Of a stretch of 64,000 bases of DNA, positions 56,739-64,000 are shown one piece after another; the stretch's first letter is position 1; every line of letters begins with the position of its first letter. A program made the position numbers and the translations under genes. Under the pieces are notes generated by a model, which had not been told where the DNA came from, did no database searches, and was given only the letters and a program-made list of their open reading frames with translations. The DNA is from Sphingomonas nostoxanthinifaciens. Lineage in GTDB: Bacteria > Pseudomonadota > Alphaproteobacteria > Sphingomonadales > Sphingomonadaceae. The stretch is from the NCBI RefSeq assembly GCF_019930585.1, contig NZ_CP082839.1, positions 434,001-498,000 of the forward strand. Direction: 5' to 3'.

Positions 56739-58549
56739 CGGTCGACCACCTCCGACAGCAGGGTCAGCGGCATGTTGCCGCCGAGTACGATCGCATCGTC
56801 GAAGCGGCGCAGGTCGAAACGCTTGCCGAGCTTCGCCTTGGCGTGATCGCGCACGCGGTTGATCTCGTTATGCCCCATCTTGTAGCCGCACGCCTGCCCG
56901 GGCCACGAGCAGTAACGGTTGAGCTCGGCGCGCAACTGCTCGCGCGGCTGGCCGGTGCCCGCGGCGAAGGTATCGAGCGCCTGGTCGAAGCCCCAGCGCT
57001 TGGCGTGCACGCCGGTATCGACCACCAGCCGCATCGCGCGGAAGTTGATCGACTGGAGGTAGCCGATCCGGCCGAGCGGATCGTCGGCATAGACGCCGAG
57101 CTCGTCGCCGAGCTGCTCCGAATAGAGCGCCCAGCCCTCCGAATAGGCGTTGAACGCCAGCAGCGAGCGGATCAGTGGCAGTTTGAAGCTATATTCGCCC
57201 TGCCAGACATGGCCGGGAATGCCCTCGTGATAGCAGAGCGTCGGCAGCGAATAACGCGGCCAGATGTGGGTATCCTTGAGGTTGATATAGTAGGTGCCGG
57301 GGATCGACCCGTCCATCGAGCCCGGCCCGGCATAGCCGTTGGGCATGCCGTCCTGGATCGCGGGCGGCACGCGCTTGATGACGAGATTGCCCTTCACCAA
57401 CGTCGCGAAGGCGCGCGGCAGGCGCGTGCGCACGTCGGCGATGACGCCGTTGAGGTAAGCGAGCAATTTGGCACGGCCGGCATCGTCGTTGCTGAACAAC
57501 AGGTCGGGGCGCGTCGACAGCGCGGTAAGCCGCTCGCCGACCGTGCCCTGGCTCAGCCCCTGCGCCTTCAGCAGCGTATCGATCTGCGAATCGAGCGCGC
57601 GATGCTGCTCGACGCCCAGTTTGTGCAGCTCGTCGGGGCTGTAATTGGTGGTGGTCGCCGCCTTTACCAGCCACGCATAATAAGCGTCGCCATCCTTGCA
57701 CGCCCAGACGCCGGGCGCGTCGGTCGCCTTCGCCCGTGTCGCGCGCAGCGCCGCGATCTGGCGGCGGAGCGCTGGGACGGCGCGCTCGGCGGCCAGTTTC
57801 TCGGCGCGCGCGGCATGGCTGGCGGGCAGGCCGGCCTTGGCGCATTTAGCGGCGAAGCTCTCGATCATGCCCCAATGCGCCACCGGGCCGGCGGCCATCG
57901 CGCCCATCTGCTTGGTGGTGATGTCGTTGAGGAAGTCGGGCAGGATTGCGCCCTTGGCGGCGTCGGCGGCGACGCGGCCGGTGTCGCCGTCGATCTGGCC
58001 GGCGAACGCCTCGATCCGCGCGAGATAGGCGTCGGCATCCTCGGCGGTGGCGACGGCGTGCCGCTCCTCCAGCGTCGACGGTATGGTCACGTAGGCGCCG
58101 CTATTCTGCGAGACGACGAAGGGCGAGTTGGCGAAATTATGGTCGGCGTTGAGCACCGCCACCTCGCCGACCGGCATCGCGCTCCAGCCGTCGACGGCGA
58201 GCTGGAAGGCGGTGGTCGCGACGTCGAGATCGAGCGCGACCGACGGCGACAGCGCGCCGCGATCCGCTGCCTTGAGCTTGGCCAGCTGGGTCGCCGCCGA
58301 TGCCGCGCGCGCATGATCGGCGGCGGCGGTGCGATCCGACAGGCGCGAGCGCAATGCGGCATGCGCGCCCTTGTCGATGCCCAGCCCCAGGGCGACCTCG
58401 GGATAGGTGGTAAGCAGCCAGTCGGCGGTCTGCGCCAGCAGCGCGGTTGCGGTGGTATCGCCCGGCACGGCGGGCGCCTGCGCCGGCAGTGCGCCGGCAA
58501 GGCCGATGGCGCCGGCACCGGCCAGCATTTCGCGTCGCGTGGTGAACAT
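56720..58549 (-). CDS. DUF885 family protein with signal (paralogue 2)
   Basis: 609 residues, exported (MFTTRREMLAGAGAIGLAG: a twin-arginine-like signal). The family motifs are as in the paralogue at 35285: YHEGIPGHVWQ, FNAYSEGWALYSEQLGDE and GRIGYLQSINFRAMR. The two share layout but are diverged. Putative metallopeptidase of unknown substrate. A REP-like repeat lies directly upstream. Confidence 0.87.
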   Translation of the reverse strand: MFTTRREMLAGAGAIGLAGALPAQAPAVPGDTTATALLAQTADWLLTTYPEVALGLGIDKGAHAALRSRLSDRTAAADHARAASAATQLAKLKAADRGALSPSVALDLDVATTAFQLAVDGWSAMPVGEVAVLNADHNFANSPFVVSQNSGAYVTIPSTLEERHAVATAEDADAYLARIEAFAGQIDGDTGRVAADAAKGAILPDFLNDITTKQMGAMAAGPVAHWGMIESFAAKCAKAGLPASHAARAEKLAAERAVPALRRQIAALRATRAKATDAPGVWACKDGDAYYAWLVKAATTTNYSPDELHKLGVEQHRALDSQIDTLLKAQGLSQGTVGERLTALSTRPDLLFSNDDAGRAKLLAYLNGVIADVRTRLPRAFATLVKGNLVIKRVPPAIQDGMPNGYAGPGSMDGSIPGTYYINLKDTHIWPRYSLPTLCYHEGIPGHVWQGEYSFKLPLIRSLLAFNAYSEGWALYSEQLGDELGVYADDPLGRIGYLQSINFRAMRLVVDTGVHAKRWGFDQALDTFAAGTGQPREQLRAELNRYCSWPGQACGYKMGHNEINRVRDHAKAKLGKRFDLRRFDDAIVLGGNMPLTLLSEVVDRYVAGA

Positions 58550-58577
58550 CTGTCGTGGTTCCCGGATCAGCTATGGT

Positions 58578-58652
58578 GTGCTCCTGCGCAGGCAGGAGCC
58601 CAGAGCCACGCGTCACGTCCGCCGCCCTGGGCTCCTGCTTCCGCAGGAGCAC
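58578..58652. repeat. REP-like inverted repeat, family C copy 2
   Basis: GTGCTCCTGC...GCAGGAGCCCAG and CTGGGCTCCTGC...GCAGGAGCAC pair end to end; the sequence is clearly the same family as 51543-51620, about 7 kb away. It separates the DUF885 start from the tdk stop. Confidence 0.8.
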
Positions 58653-58667
58653 CGTTTAATCCACGTC

Positions 58668-59276
58668 TTAGGCGGGGCGGATCGCGTCGGGCAATGCGCC
58701 GTCGCGCATCGCCGCCATGAAGTGGCGCCGGCATACCGCCAGATAGCGGTCGTTGCCGCCGATCTCGGTCTGCGCGCCCTCGCGCGCGACCCGGCCCTCG
58801 GCATCGAGGCGGAGGTTCATCGTCGCCTTGCGCCCGCAACCGCACACCGCCTTGATCTCCGACAGTATGTCGGCGAGCGCGAGCAGCCACATGCTGCCCT
58901 CGAACAATGTCGCCTGGAAATCGGTGCGCAAGCCATAGGCCAGCACCGGAATGCCGAGCTCGTCGGCCACGCCGGCGAGCGCGAACACCTGGCCGCGCGT
59001 CAGGAATTGCGCCTCGTCGACCAGCACGCAGTTGAGCGGGGTGGCGGCGTGCTGCGCCGCGATCGCCCCGCGCAGATCGGTCGCGGCGTCGAAGACGTGC
59101 GCCGGCATTTCGAGCCCGATGCGCGAGGCGATGGTGCCGGGCCGGTAGCGATCGTCGAGTGCTGCGGTCCACAGCATCGTCGCCATGCCGCGCTCGCGAT
59201 AGTTGAAATCGGCCTGCAGCAGCACGGTCGATTTACCGGCATTCATCGAGGCATAATAGAAATAGAATTTCGCCAT
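58668..59276 (-). CDS. tdk: Thymidine kinase
   Basis: 202 residues, type II thymidine kinase for dTMP salvage. P-loop YASMNAGKSTVLLQ, Walker B LVDEAQFL and the zinc site VCGCGRKATMN with VCRRH near the end are all intact. Lies between two repeats and faces hrpB. Confidence 0.96.
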   Translation of the reverse strand: MAKFYFYYASMNAGKSTVLLQADFNYRERGMATMLWTAALDDRYRPGTIASRIGLEMPAHVFDAATDLRGAIAAQHAATPLNCVLVDEAQFLTRGQVFALAGVADELGIPVLAYGLRTDFQATLFEGSMWLLALADILSEIKAVCGCGRKATMNLRLDAEGRVAREGAQTEIGGNDRYLAVCRRHFMAAMRDGALPDAIRPA

Positions 59277-59286
59277 CGCGTCCCTT

Positions 59287-59381
59287 CGTCACCCCGGACT
59301 TGTTCCGGGGTCCACCGGGCGGCCGAGCCGCGTCGGCGAGGATTGCCGCAGCGTGGACCCCGGAACAAGTCCGGGGTGACG
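59287..59381. repeat. REP-like inverted repeat, family D
   Basis: CGTCACCCCGGACTTGTTCC and GGAACAAGTCCGGGGTGACG form long inverted arms; a GGGTCCA/TGGACCC pair extends them. The element fills most of the tdk-hrpB gap and may hold or modulate both promoters. Confidence 0.8.
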
Positions 59382-59411
59382 TCATAGGTGGAGCAAGGGT
59401 AAGCGGTCGGC

Positions 59412-61829
59412 GTGACCCCGCTGCCGATCCACGCCGTCTTGCCCGCGCTGCTCGCCGCGCTCGATGCGGGGTCGAACGCCGTGCTCGTGGCGCCGCCGGG
59501 CGCGGGCAAGACCACCGCGGTCGCGCCGGCCCTGCTCGATCGCCCGTGGTGCACGGGCCGTGTGCTGCTGCTGTCGCCGCGTCGCATCGCAGCGCGCGCC
59601 GCCGCCGAGCGGATCGCCGAGCTGGCGGGCGAGAAGATCGGTGGCCGCATCGGCTATGCGACCCGCCTCGACAGCCGCCAGTCGGCGGCGACGCGGCTGC
59701 TGGTGGTCACGCAGGGCATCTTCGTCAACATGGTGCAGGCCGATCCCGAGCTGGTCGGCATCTCGGCCGTGCTGTTCGACGAAGTGCACGAACGCAGCCT
59801 CGACGGCGATTTCGGGCTGGCGCTCGCGCGCGACGTGCAGGCGGCGTTGCGGCCCGACCTTCGGCTGGTGGCGATGTCGGCGACGCTGGAGGGGCCGCGC
59901 TTCTCGGCCCTGCTGGGCGGCGCGCCGGTGATCGAGAGCGAGGGGCGCGGCTTTCCGATCGAGCTGCGCCATCTCGGCCGCAGCGCGCAGCGGATCGAGG
60001 ACGACATGGCCGCCGCGATCCGCCGCGCGCTTGCCGAGACCGACGGCGGCGTGCTCGCCTTCCTGCCCGGCGTCGCCGAGATCGAGCGCACCGCCGAGCG
60101 GGTGGAAGGCGGCCTGCCCGCCGACGTGGTGCTGCATCGCCTGTACGGCACGCTCGATCCCGCCGCCCAGCGCGCGGCGATCCGCGCCGAGCCGGCCGGG
60201 CGGCGCAAGCTGGTGCTTGCCACCGCCATCGCCGAGACCAGCCTGACGCTCGACGGCGTGGCCGTGGTGGTCGACAGCGGGCTGGCACGCCGGCCGCGCT
60301 ACGATCGCGCCGCCGGCATGACGCGGCTCGCGACCGAGCGGGTGAGCCAGGCCGCCGCGACTCAGCGCGCGGGGCGTGCCGGCCGGCAGCGGCCGGGCGT
60401 CGCCTATCGCCTGTGGGAGGCGGCGGCGACCGCCGGGCTCGCGCCCTACGATCCGCCCGAAATCGCCGAGGCGGACCTGTCCGGGCTGGTGCTCGCCTGC
60501 GCGATCTGGGGCGTCACCGATCCGGGCGCGCTGGCGTGGATCGATCCGCCTTCGGCGCCGGCGGTGGCCGAGGCGAAGCGGCGGCTGGAGGGCTTCGGCC
60601 TGATCGACGCGGACGGCCGCCCGACCGCGCACGGCAAGGCGGTGGCGACGCTGCCGCTCGCCCCACGGCTCGGCCACATGCTGGTCGCGGCGGGTGCGCA
60701 AGGGATGGGCGGCAGCGCGGCCGAGGTGGCGGTGCTGCTGTCGGAACAGGGGTTGGGTGGCCCTGATCCCGATCTGGAGACACGGCTACGCCGCTGGCGG
60801 CAGGACAATGGTAAGCGGGCCGAGGGCGCGCGCGGCCTCGCCCGGCGCTGGGCGCAGGCGGCGAAGGCGGGGAGCGGGCAGGGGCCGCTCAGCGCGTGCG
60901 TCGCGCTCGCCTTTCCCGATCGGGTGGCGAAGCGGCGCGGGGCGGATGGCGCCGACTGGATCGCGGCGGGCGGGCGCGGCTTCCGCCTCGATCCCACCAG
61001 CGCGCTCGCCCGCGCCGAATGGCTGGCGGTGGCCGAGACGCAGGGCGCGGCCGCGGGCGCGCGCATCGTCTCGGCCGCGCCGATCGCCCCCGACGAGATC
61101 GATTCGCTGTTCGCCGAGCGGATCGAGACCGTCACCACGCTCGCCTTCGATCCGGCGACCGGCACGGCGACGGCGACGCGCGAGCGGCGGCTGGGCGCGA
61201 TCCGGCTGGCGCGCGGCCCGGCGCCCGATCCGGATCGCGCCGCGCTCGCCGCCGCTTTGGTCGAGGGGGTGCGCGCGCATGGCCTCGATCTGCTACCGTG
61301 GGGCGATGCGGCACGTGCCTTGCGGCTGCGCGCCGGCTTCGTCGGGATCGACGCGCTGGCCGACAAGGCGCTGGTCGCGCGGCTCGACGAATGGCTGCCG
61401 TCGCTGGTCGAGGGCCGGCGCCGGCTGAGCGACGTCCCGCCCGGCGCGCTCCACGCCGCGCTCGAGGGGCTGCTCGGCTGGGACGGCAAGCGCCGGCTCG
61501 ATGCCGAGGCACCGGCGCACTTCACCTCGCCGCTCGGCACTACCTACGCGATCGACTATGCGGCAGAGGGCGGCCCGGCGGTGGAACTGCGCGTGCAGGC
61601 CCTGTTCGGTCTGGCCGCGCATCCGATGATCGGACACACGCCATTGGTGCTGCGGCTGACCTCGCCCGCCGGCCGCTCGATCCAGACGACGCGCGACCTG
61701 CCCGGCTTCTGGGCGGGAAGCTGGGCCGCCGTCGCCAAGGAGATGCGCGGCCGTTATCCGCGCCATCCGTGGCCCGACGATCCGGCCGCCGCCGCGCCGA
61801 CGCTGCGCACCAAGCGCGCATCCTCTTGA
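59412..61829 (+). CDS. hrpB: ATP-dependent helicase HrpB
   Basis: 805 residues, DEAH-type RNA helicase family. Walker A APPGAGKTTAVAPALLD, DEVHER box, MSATLEG, and motif VI QRAGRAGRQRPG lie in order in the first 330 residues; helicase-associated and HrpB C-terminal domains follow. GTG start; little upstream space because of the repeat. Role in RNA metabolism is not well defined. Confidence 0.95.
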   Translation: MTPLPIHAVLPALLAALDAGSNAVLVAPPGAGKTTAVAPALLDRPWCTGRVLLLSPRRIAARAAAERIAELAGEKIGGRIGYATRLDSRQSAATRLLVVTQGIFVNMVQADPELVGISAVLFDEVHERSLDGDFGLALARDVQAALRPDLRLVAMSATLEGPRFSALLGGAPVIESEGRGFPIELRHLGRSAQRIEDDMAAAIRRALAETDGGVLAFLPGVAEIERTAERVEGGLPADVVLHRLYGTLDPAAQRAAIRAEPAGRRKLVLATAIAETSLTLDGVAVVVDSGLARRPRYDRAAGMTRLATERVSQAAATQRAGRAGRQRPGVAYRLWEAAATAGLAPYDPPEIAEADLSGLVLACAIWGVTDPGALAWIDPPSAPAVAEAKRRLEGFGLIDADGRPTAHGKAVATLPLAPRLGHMLVAAGAQGMGGSAAEVAVLLSEQGLGGPDPDLETRLRRWRQDNGKRAEGARGLARRWAQAAKAGSGQGPLSACVALAFPDRVAKRRGADGADWIAAGGRGFRLDPTSALARAEWLAVAETQGAAAGARIVSAAPIAPDEIDSLFAERIETVTTLAFDPATGTATATRERRLGAIRLARGPAPDPDRAALAAALVEGVRAHGLDLLPWGDAARALRLRAGFVGIDALADKALVARLDEWLPSLVEGRRRLSDVPPGALHAALEGLLGWDGKRRLDAEAPAHFTSPLGTTYAIDYAAEGGPAVELRVQALFGLAAHPMIGHTPLVLRLTSPAGRSIQTTRDLPGFWAGSWAAVAKEMRGRYPRHPWPDDPAAAAPTLRTKRASS

Positions 61830-61861
61830 CGCACCGCAGCGTGACGATAGACGGTGGGTTC

Positions 61862-62158
61862 ATGGTCGAAGCCCGCATCCGCCAGCGCATGAAGAGCGCC
61901 ATGCAATCCGGTCGCTACAAGGAGAGCGCGTGGGTGCTCGAATATGAGCCGGCCGAGGCCAAGCGCCCCGATCCGCTGACCGGCTGGGCCGGCTCGGGCG
62001 ACGTGCGCGATCAGGTCCATTTGTCGTTCCCCACACTCGCGGCGGCGAAGGCCTATGCCGAGCGCCATGGCCTCGCTTATCATGTGACGTCGGGTCAGGC
62101 CGGGCGCACCCTGAAGCTCCAGACCTACGCCGACAATTTCAAGGGTCCGGCGATCTGA
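61862..62158 (+). CDS. NADH dehydrogenase accessory subunit, NDUFS4-like
   Basis: 98 residues, the conserved ETC complex I (NDUFS4) family. The signature WVLEYEP...PLTGWAGSGDVRDQVHLSF and the closing AKAYAERHGLAYHV identify it. Alphaproteobacterial complex I shares this subunit with mitochondria; here the gene stands alone, away from a nuo operon. ATG 61862 lies 32 bases after hrpB. Confidence 0.9.
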   Translation: MVEARIRQRMKSAMQSGRYKESAWVLEYEPAEAKRPDPLTGWAGSGDVRDQVHLSFPTLAAAKAYAERHGLAYHVTSGQAGRTLKLQTYADNFKGPAI

Positions 62159-62323
62159 CGCCGATCCGTTCGGGGTGATCCCGAACGTGCCGCGCCATGC
62201 GCGCTGACGGCATGGCGCAGCGTTGCGGGTCGGTCCGTCGTGTTGCGCCGCCGCCTGCGCGCACGCCGGTGGCGAAGCGGATCGAGACGCGATAGGGACG
62301 ACACGACCGGCGAAGGAGGCAGC

Positions 62324-63850
62324 GTGGCGCAGGCGGATCGGCTTTCCATGGCCTGGCGAACGGTCGCTGCGCGGCGTCGCTCGTACGGCAGCGGGCGTTA
62401 CGACGAGGGCCGGCGCTCCACGATCCTGGCGGTCGAGCTGTCGCTTTGCGTCGCATGGCTGCTCGGATCGTGGCTGCTCTCGACGATCTTCGCCAGCGTC
62501 TGGTGGTCGGTGGCGTCGCTCGGCACCTATGCATGGCTGGTGATCCTGCTGGTGCGGGCGGAACCCACCGGCGCGGCTTTGCTCCTCCCCACTTTGATCG
62601 AGAAAGCGTCGACCTTCGTCGCGCTCGCGCTGATTCCCTTCGATTCGCAGATTCCGGAACTGGGCCTGATCGGCGCGCCGAGCGGATGTGCCCCGGCGTT
62701 CGCCGTCTACACGGCGATCTCGCTGGTCAGCTATGTGCTGCTGTTCCGGTTGCTGAACCGGAACACGCAGGGCAAGTCCGGCTATCCGCTGACGCCGTTG
62801 TTCGATCGGCTGGCGACGCCGATCGCGCTCGGCCTGGTGGCGTTTAGCGGCATCATGATCCTCGATCTGCTGGCGAGCGGCGCGCGAAGCGGCTTCCCGT
62901 TGCTCACCGGCATGGATCGCTTCTATTTCCGCCGCGTCTTCGCGGACAAGGGCACGCTGTACATCCTCAATCTGAAGTTCGTGACCAGCTTCATGCTGGG
63001 CATGGTGGTGTTCTGCCTGCCCGCGCAGGCGACCGTCCGGCAGCTCGCGAAGCTGGCTTACACCGCGCTGATGGTGATGTACTTCCTGTTCGGCGACAAG
63101 TTCTTCACGATGCTGGCATCGCTCTCGGCGTTTTTCGCGCCCTATCTCTATCTCAACGCGCGCGCGGTACTCCAGCAGATCGGGCGCTATGCCGTCGCGG
63201 CCGCGGCCGCATTGATGGTCGTGTTCGCGGTGACGTGGTTTATCTATTCCGATCTCGGCCGCCAGAATCCGACCGCGACCGCGCAGCGGCTGAGCGGGCG
63301 CGTCGTCGGCCAGGGCGAGCTCTGGTATCTGCAATATGGCCTCGGCGCCCCGGTCTGGAACTGGGACGGCGAGATGGTCGATCGCAACATCCAGGCGCTG
63401 ACGGTCAAGGACATCGACATCTTTGCGCTGCGCGCCTCGATCGGCCCGGCTTTTTATTCAAATGGCTATGCGCCGGACAAGATCCGCACCTCGCTGCACC
63501 GCAATGCCGGCAGCGTGACCTATACGGCGGCGCTGGAGCCGCTGGGGTTGCATACCTTCGGGTGGGGCGGTCTTGCGATCATGATGGTGATCGTCGGCTT
63601 CATGAGTGCGCTGGGGTCGGCCTATGTCGCGCTCGCCATCCGCACGCGCTCGATCCTGATGGGCACGTTTGCGGCTTATGTGTCGGTGCAGCTGCGTACC
63701 ACTTTGGCGCAGGGCACGCCCTACGTCCTGTTCAGCGTGTTCAGCATGGTCTGGCTGAGCGTCATCCTGCTGATCGAGCTTAGCCTGCTGCTCGTCGGGC
63801 TGTCGCAGCGACGGGTCGGGCAGCGCCGCCCCGCGCTCCGCGCCTTCTGA
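62324..63850 (+). CDS. Polytopic membrane protein, O-antigen-polymerase-like
   Basis: 508 residues from a GTG with AAGGAGG four bases upstream. About twelve hydrophobic segments, with a large loop near residues 340-410 (VVGQGELWYLQYGLGAPVWN). The layout is that of Wzy-like polymerases (DUF6418 or similar), though sequence alone cannot prove it. The charged N-terminus (about 30 residues) is cytoplasmic. If it polymerises repeat units, a polysaccharide locus probably continues to the right. Confidence 0.65.
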   Translation: MAQADRLSMAWRTVAARRRSYGSGRYDEGRRSTILAVELSLCVAWLLGSWLLSTIFASVWWSVASLGTYAWLVILLVRAEPTGAALLLPTLIEKASTFVALALIPFDSQIPELGLIGAPSGCAPAFAVYTAISLVSYVLLFRLLNRNTQGKSGYPLTPLFDRLATPIALGLVAFSGIMILDLLASGARSGFPLLTGMDRFYFRRVFADKGTLYILNLKFVTSFMLGMVVFCLPAQATVRQLAKLAYTALMVMYFLFGDKFFTMLASLSAFFAPYLYLNARAVLQQIGRYAVAAAAALMVVFAVTWFIYSDLGRQNPTATAQRLSGRVVGQGELWYLQYGLGAPVWNWDGEMVDRNIQALTVKDIDIFALRASIGPAFYSNGYAPDKIRTSLHRNAGSVTYTAALEPLGLHTFGWGGLAIMMVIVGFMSALGSAYVALAIRTRSILMGTFAAYVSVQLRTTLAQGTPYVLFSVFSMVWLSVILLIELSLLLVGLSQRRVGQRRPALRAF

Positions 63851-63919
63851 ACGAAGCGGGCCGCCGGGGCAGGCCTGGATCCGGCCAAATATCGAGCGAT
63901 CGGGCCCGGTCGCTCGACT

Positions 63920-64000
63920 TCACCCGTGCGGGATATCGGCCGTCAGCCGCCCAAGCTCCGGCGCATAATCACGGCTGAACGCCTCGGCGCCGGCCTGGTT
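63920..64000 (-). CDS. C-terminal end of an unidentified protein (cut by right edge)
   Basis: A minus-strand frame enters from the right edge and ends in TGA after 26 residues that finish ADIPHG. The preceding part reads AFSRDYAPELGRLT. Its codon use resembles real genes in the window, but it is too short to identify. It would converge on the polymerase-like gene. Confidence 0.4.
   Translation of the reverse strand, partial: NQAGAEAFSRDYAPELGRLTADIPHG

Overview
The window reads as chromosomal DNA of a high-GC alphaproteobacterium, most likely a sphingomonad (Sphingomonas or a close relative). This rests on gene content, since no rRNA is present. Supporting signs are a cytochrome bc1 chaperone next to a DUF177 gene, a bamE lipoprotein gene, an NDUFS4-like complex I subunit, and a complete non-phosphorylative L-rhamnose pathway of the Sphingomonas type. 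Several families of long inverted intergenic repeats also fit. Genes are densely packed, with many 1-4 base start/stop overlaps.

Layout. (1) 1-8.6 kb is a surface-polysaccharide module. A type I polyketide synthase cut by the left edge diverges from a KpsS/WcbO-like capsule protein, a short-chain dehydrogenase and a membrane sulfatase-like protein. This set resembles wcbR, wcbO, wcbP and wcbQ of Burkholderia capsule loci. (2) 8.7-12.1 kb is the dTDP-L-rhamnose operon rfbC-rfbB-rfbD-rfbA. (3) 12.1-21.2 kb is housekeeping: bamE, the bc1 chaperone, DUF177, a soluble chemotaxis-type receptor, ssb, feoAB behind a Fur-like box, ispH-thrB-rnhA and a lipoprotein. (4) 21.2-30.6 kb holds a dicarboxylate-type carrier and then L-rhamnose catabolism. 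Transporter, mutarotase, lactonase, two dehydrogenases, rhamnonate dehydratase, diketo-acid hydrolase and L-lactate dehydrogenase lie on both sides of an IclR regulator. (5) 30.7-39.3 kb holds two permeases, a secreted alpha/beta-hydrolase, a DUF885 protein, an M28 peptidase and a DUF3775 protein. (6) 39.4-41.4 kb holds tRNA-Met, a 31-residue membrane-peptide ORF, an IS5-family element with a programmed frameshift, a small unknown gene and an SGNH hydrolase. (7) 41.6-51.5 kb is a one-directional block: LysR regulator, secreted M20 amidohydrolase, D-cysteine desulfhydrase-like enzyme, Asp/Glu racemase, TonB-dependent receptor and M14 peptidase. (8) 51.6-56.7 kb holds metE behind a cobalamin riboswitch and a strong AT-rich palindrome, an FMN 2-hydroxy-acid dehydrogenase, a PKHD-type dioxygenase and a small membrane protein. 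(9) 56.7-64 kb holds a second DUF885 protein, tdk, hrpB, the NDUFS4-like gene and a polymerase-like membrane protein, which may mark the edge of another polysaccharide locus.

How the parts fit. Rhamnose appears twice, made as dTDP-L-rhamnose for surface glycans and broken down to pyruvate and L-lactate. The L-lactate dehydrogenase gene directly follows the rhamnose dehydrogenase gene, which closes the pathway. The polyketide synthase next to capsule genes suggests a dedicated lipid for the polysaccharide; this is inference. The 41.6-51.5 kb block looks like uptake and breakdown of an unidentified amide- or peptide-linked substrate that yields D- or modified amino acids.
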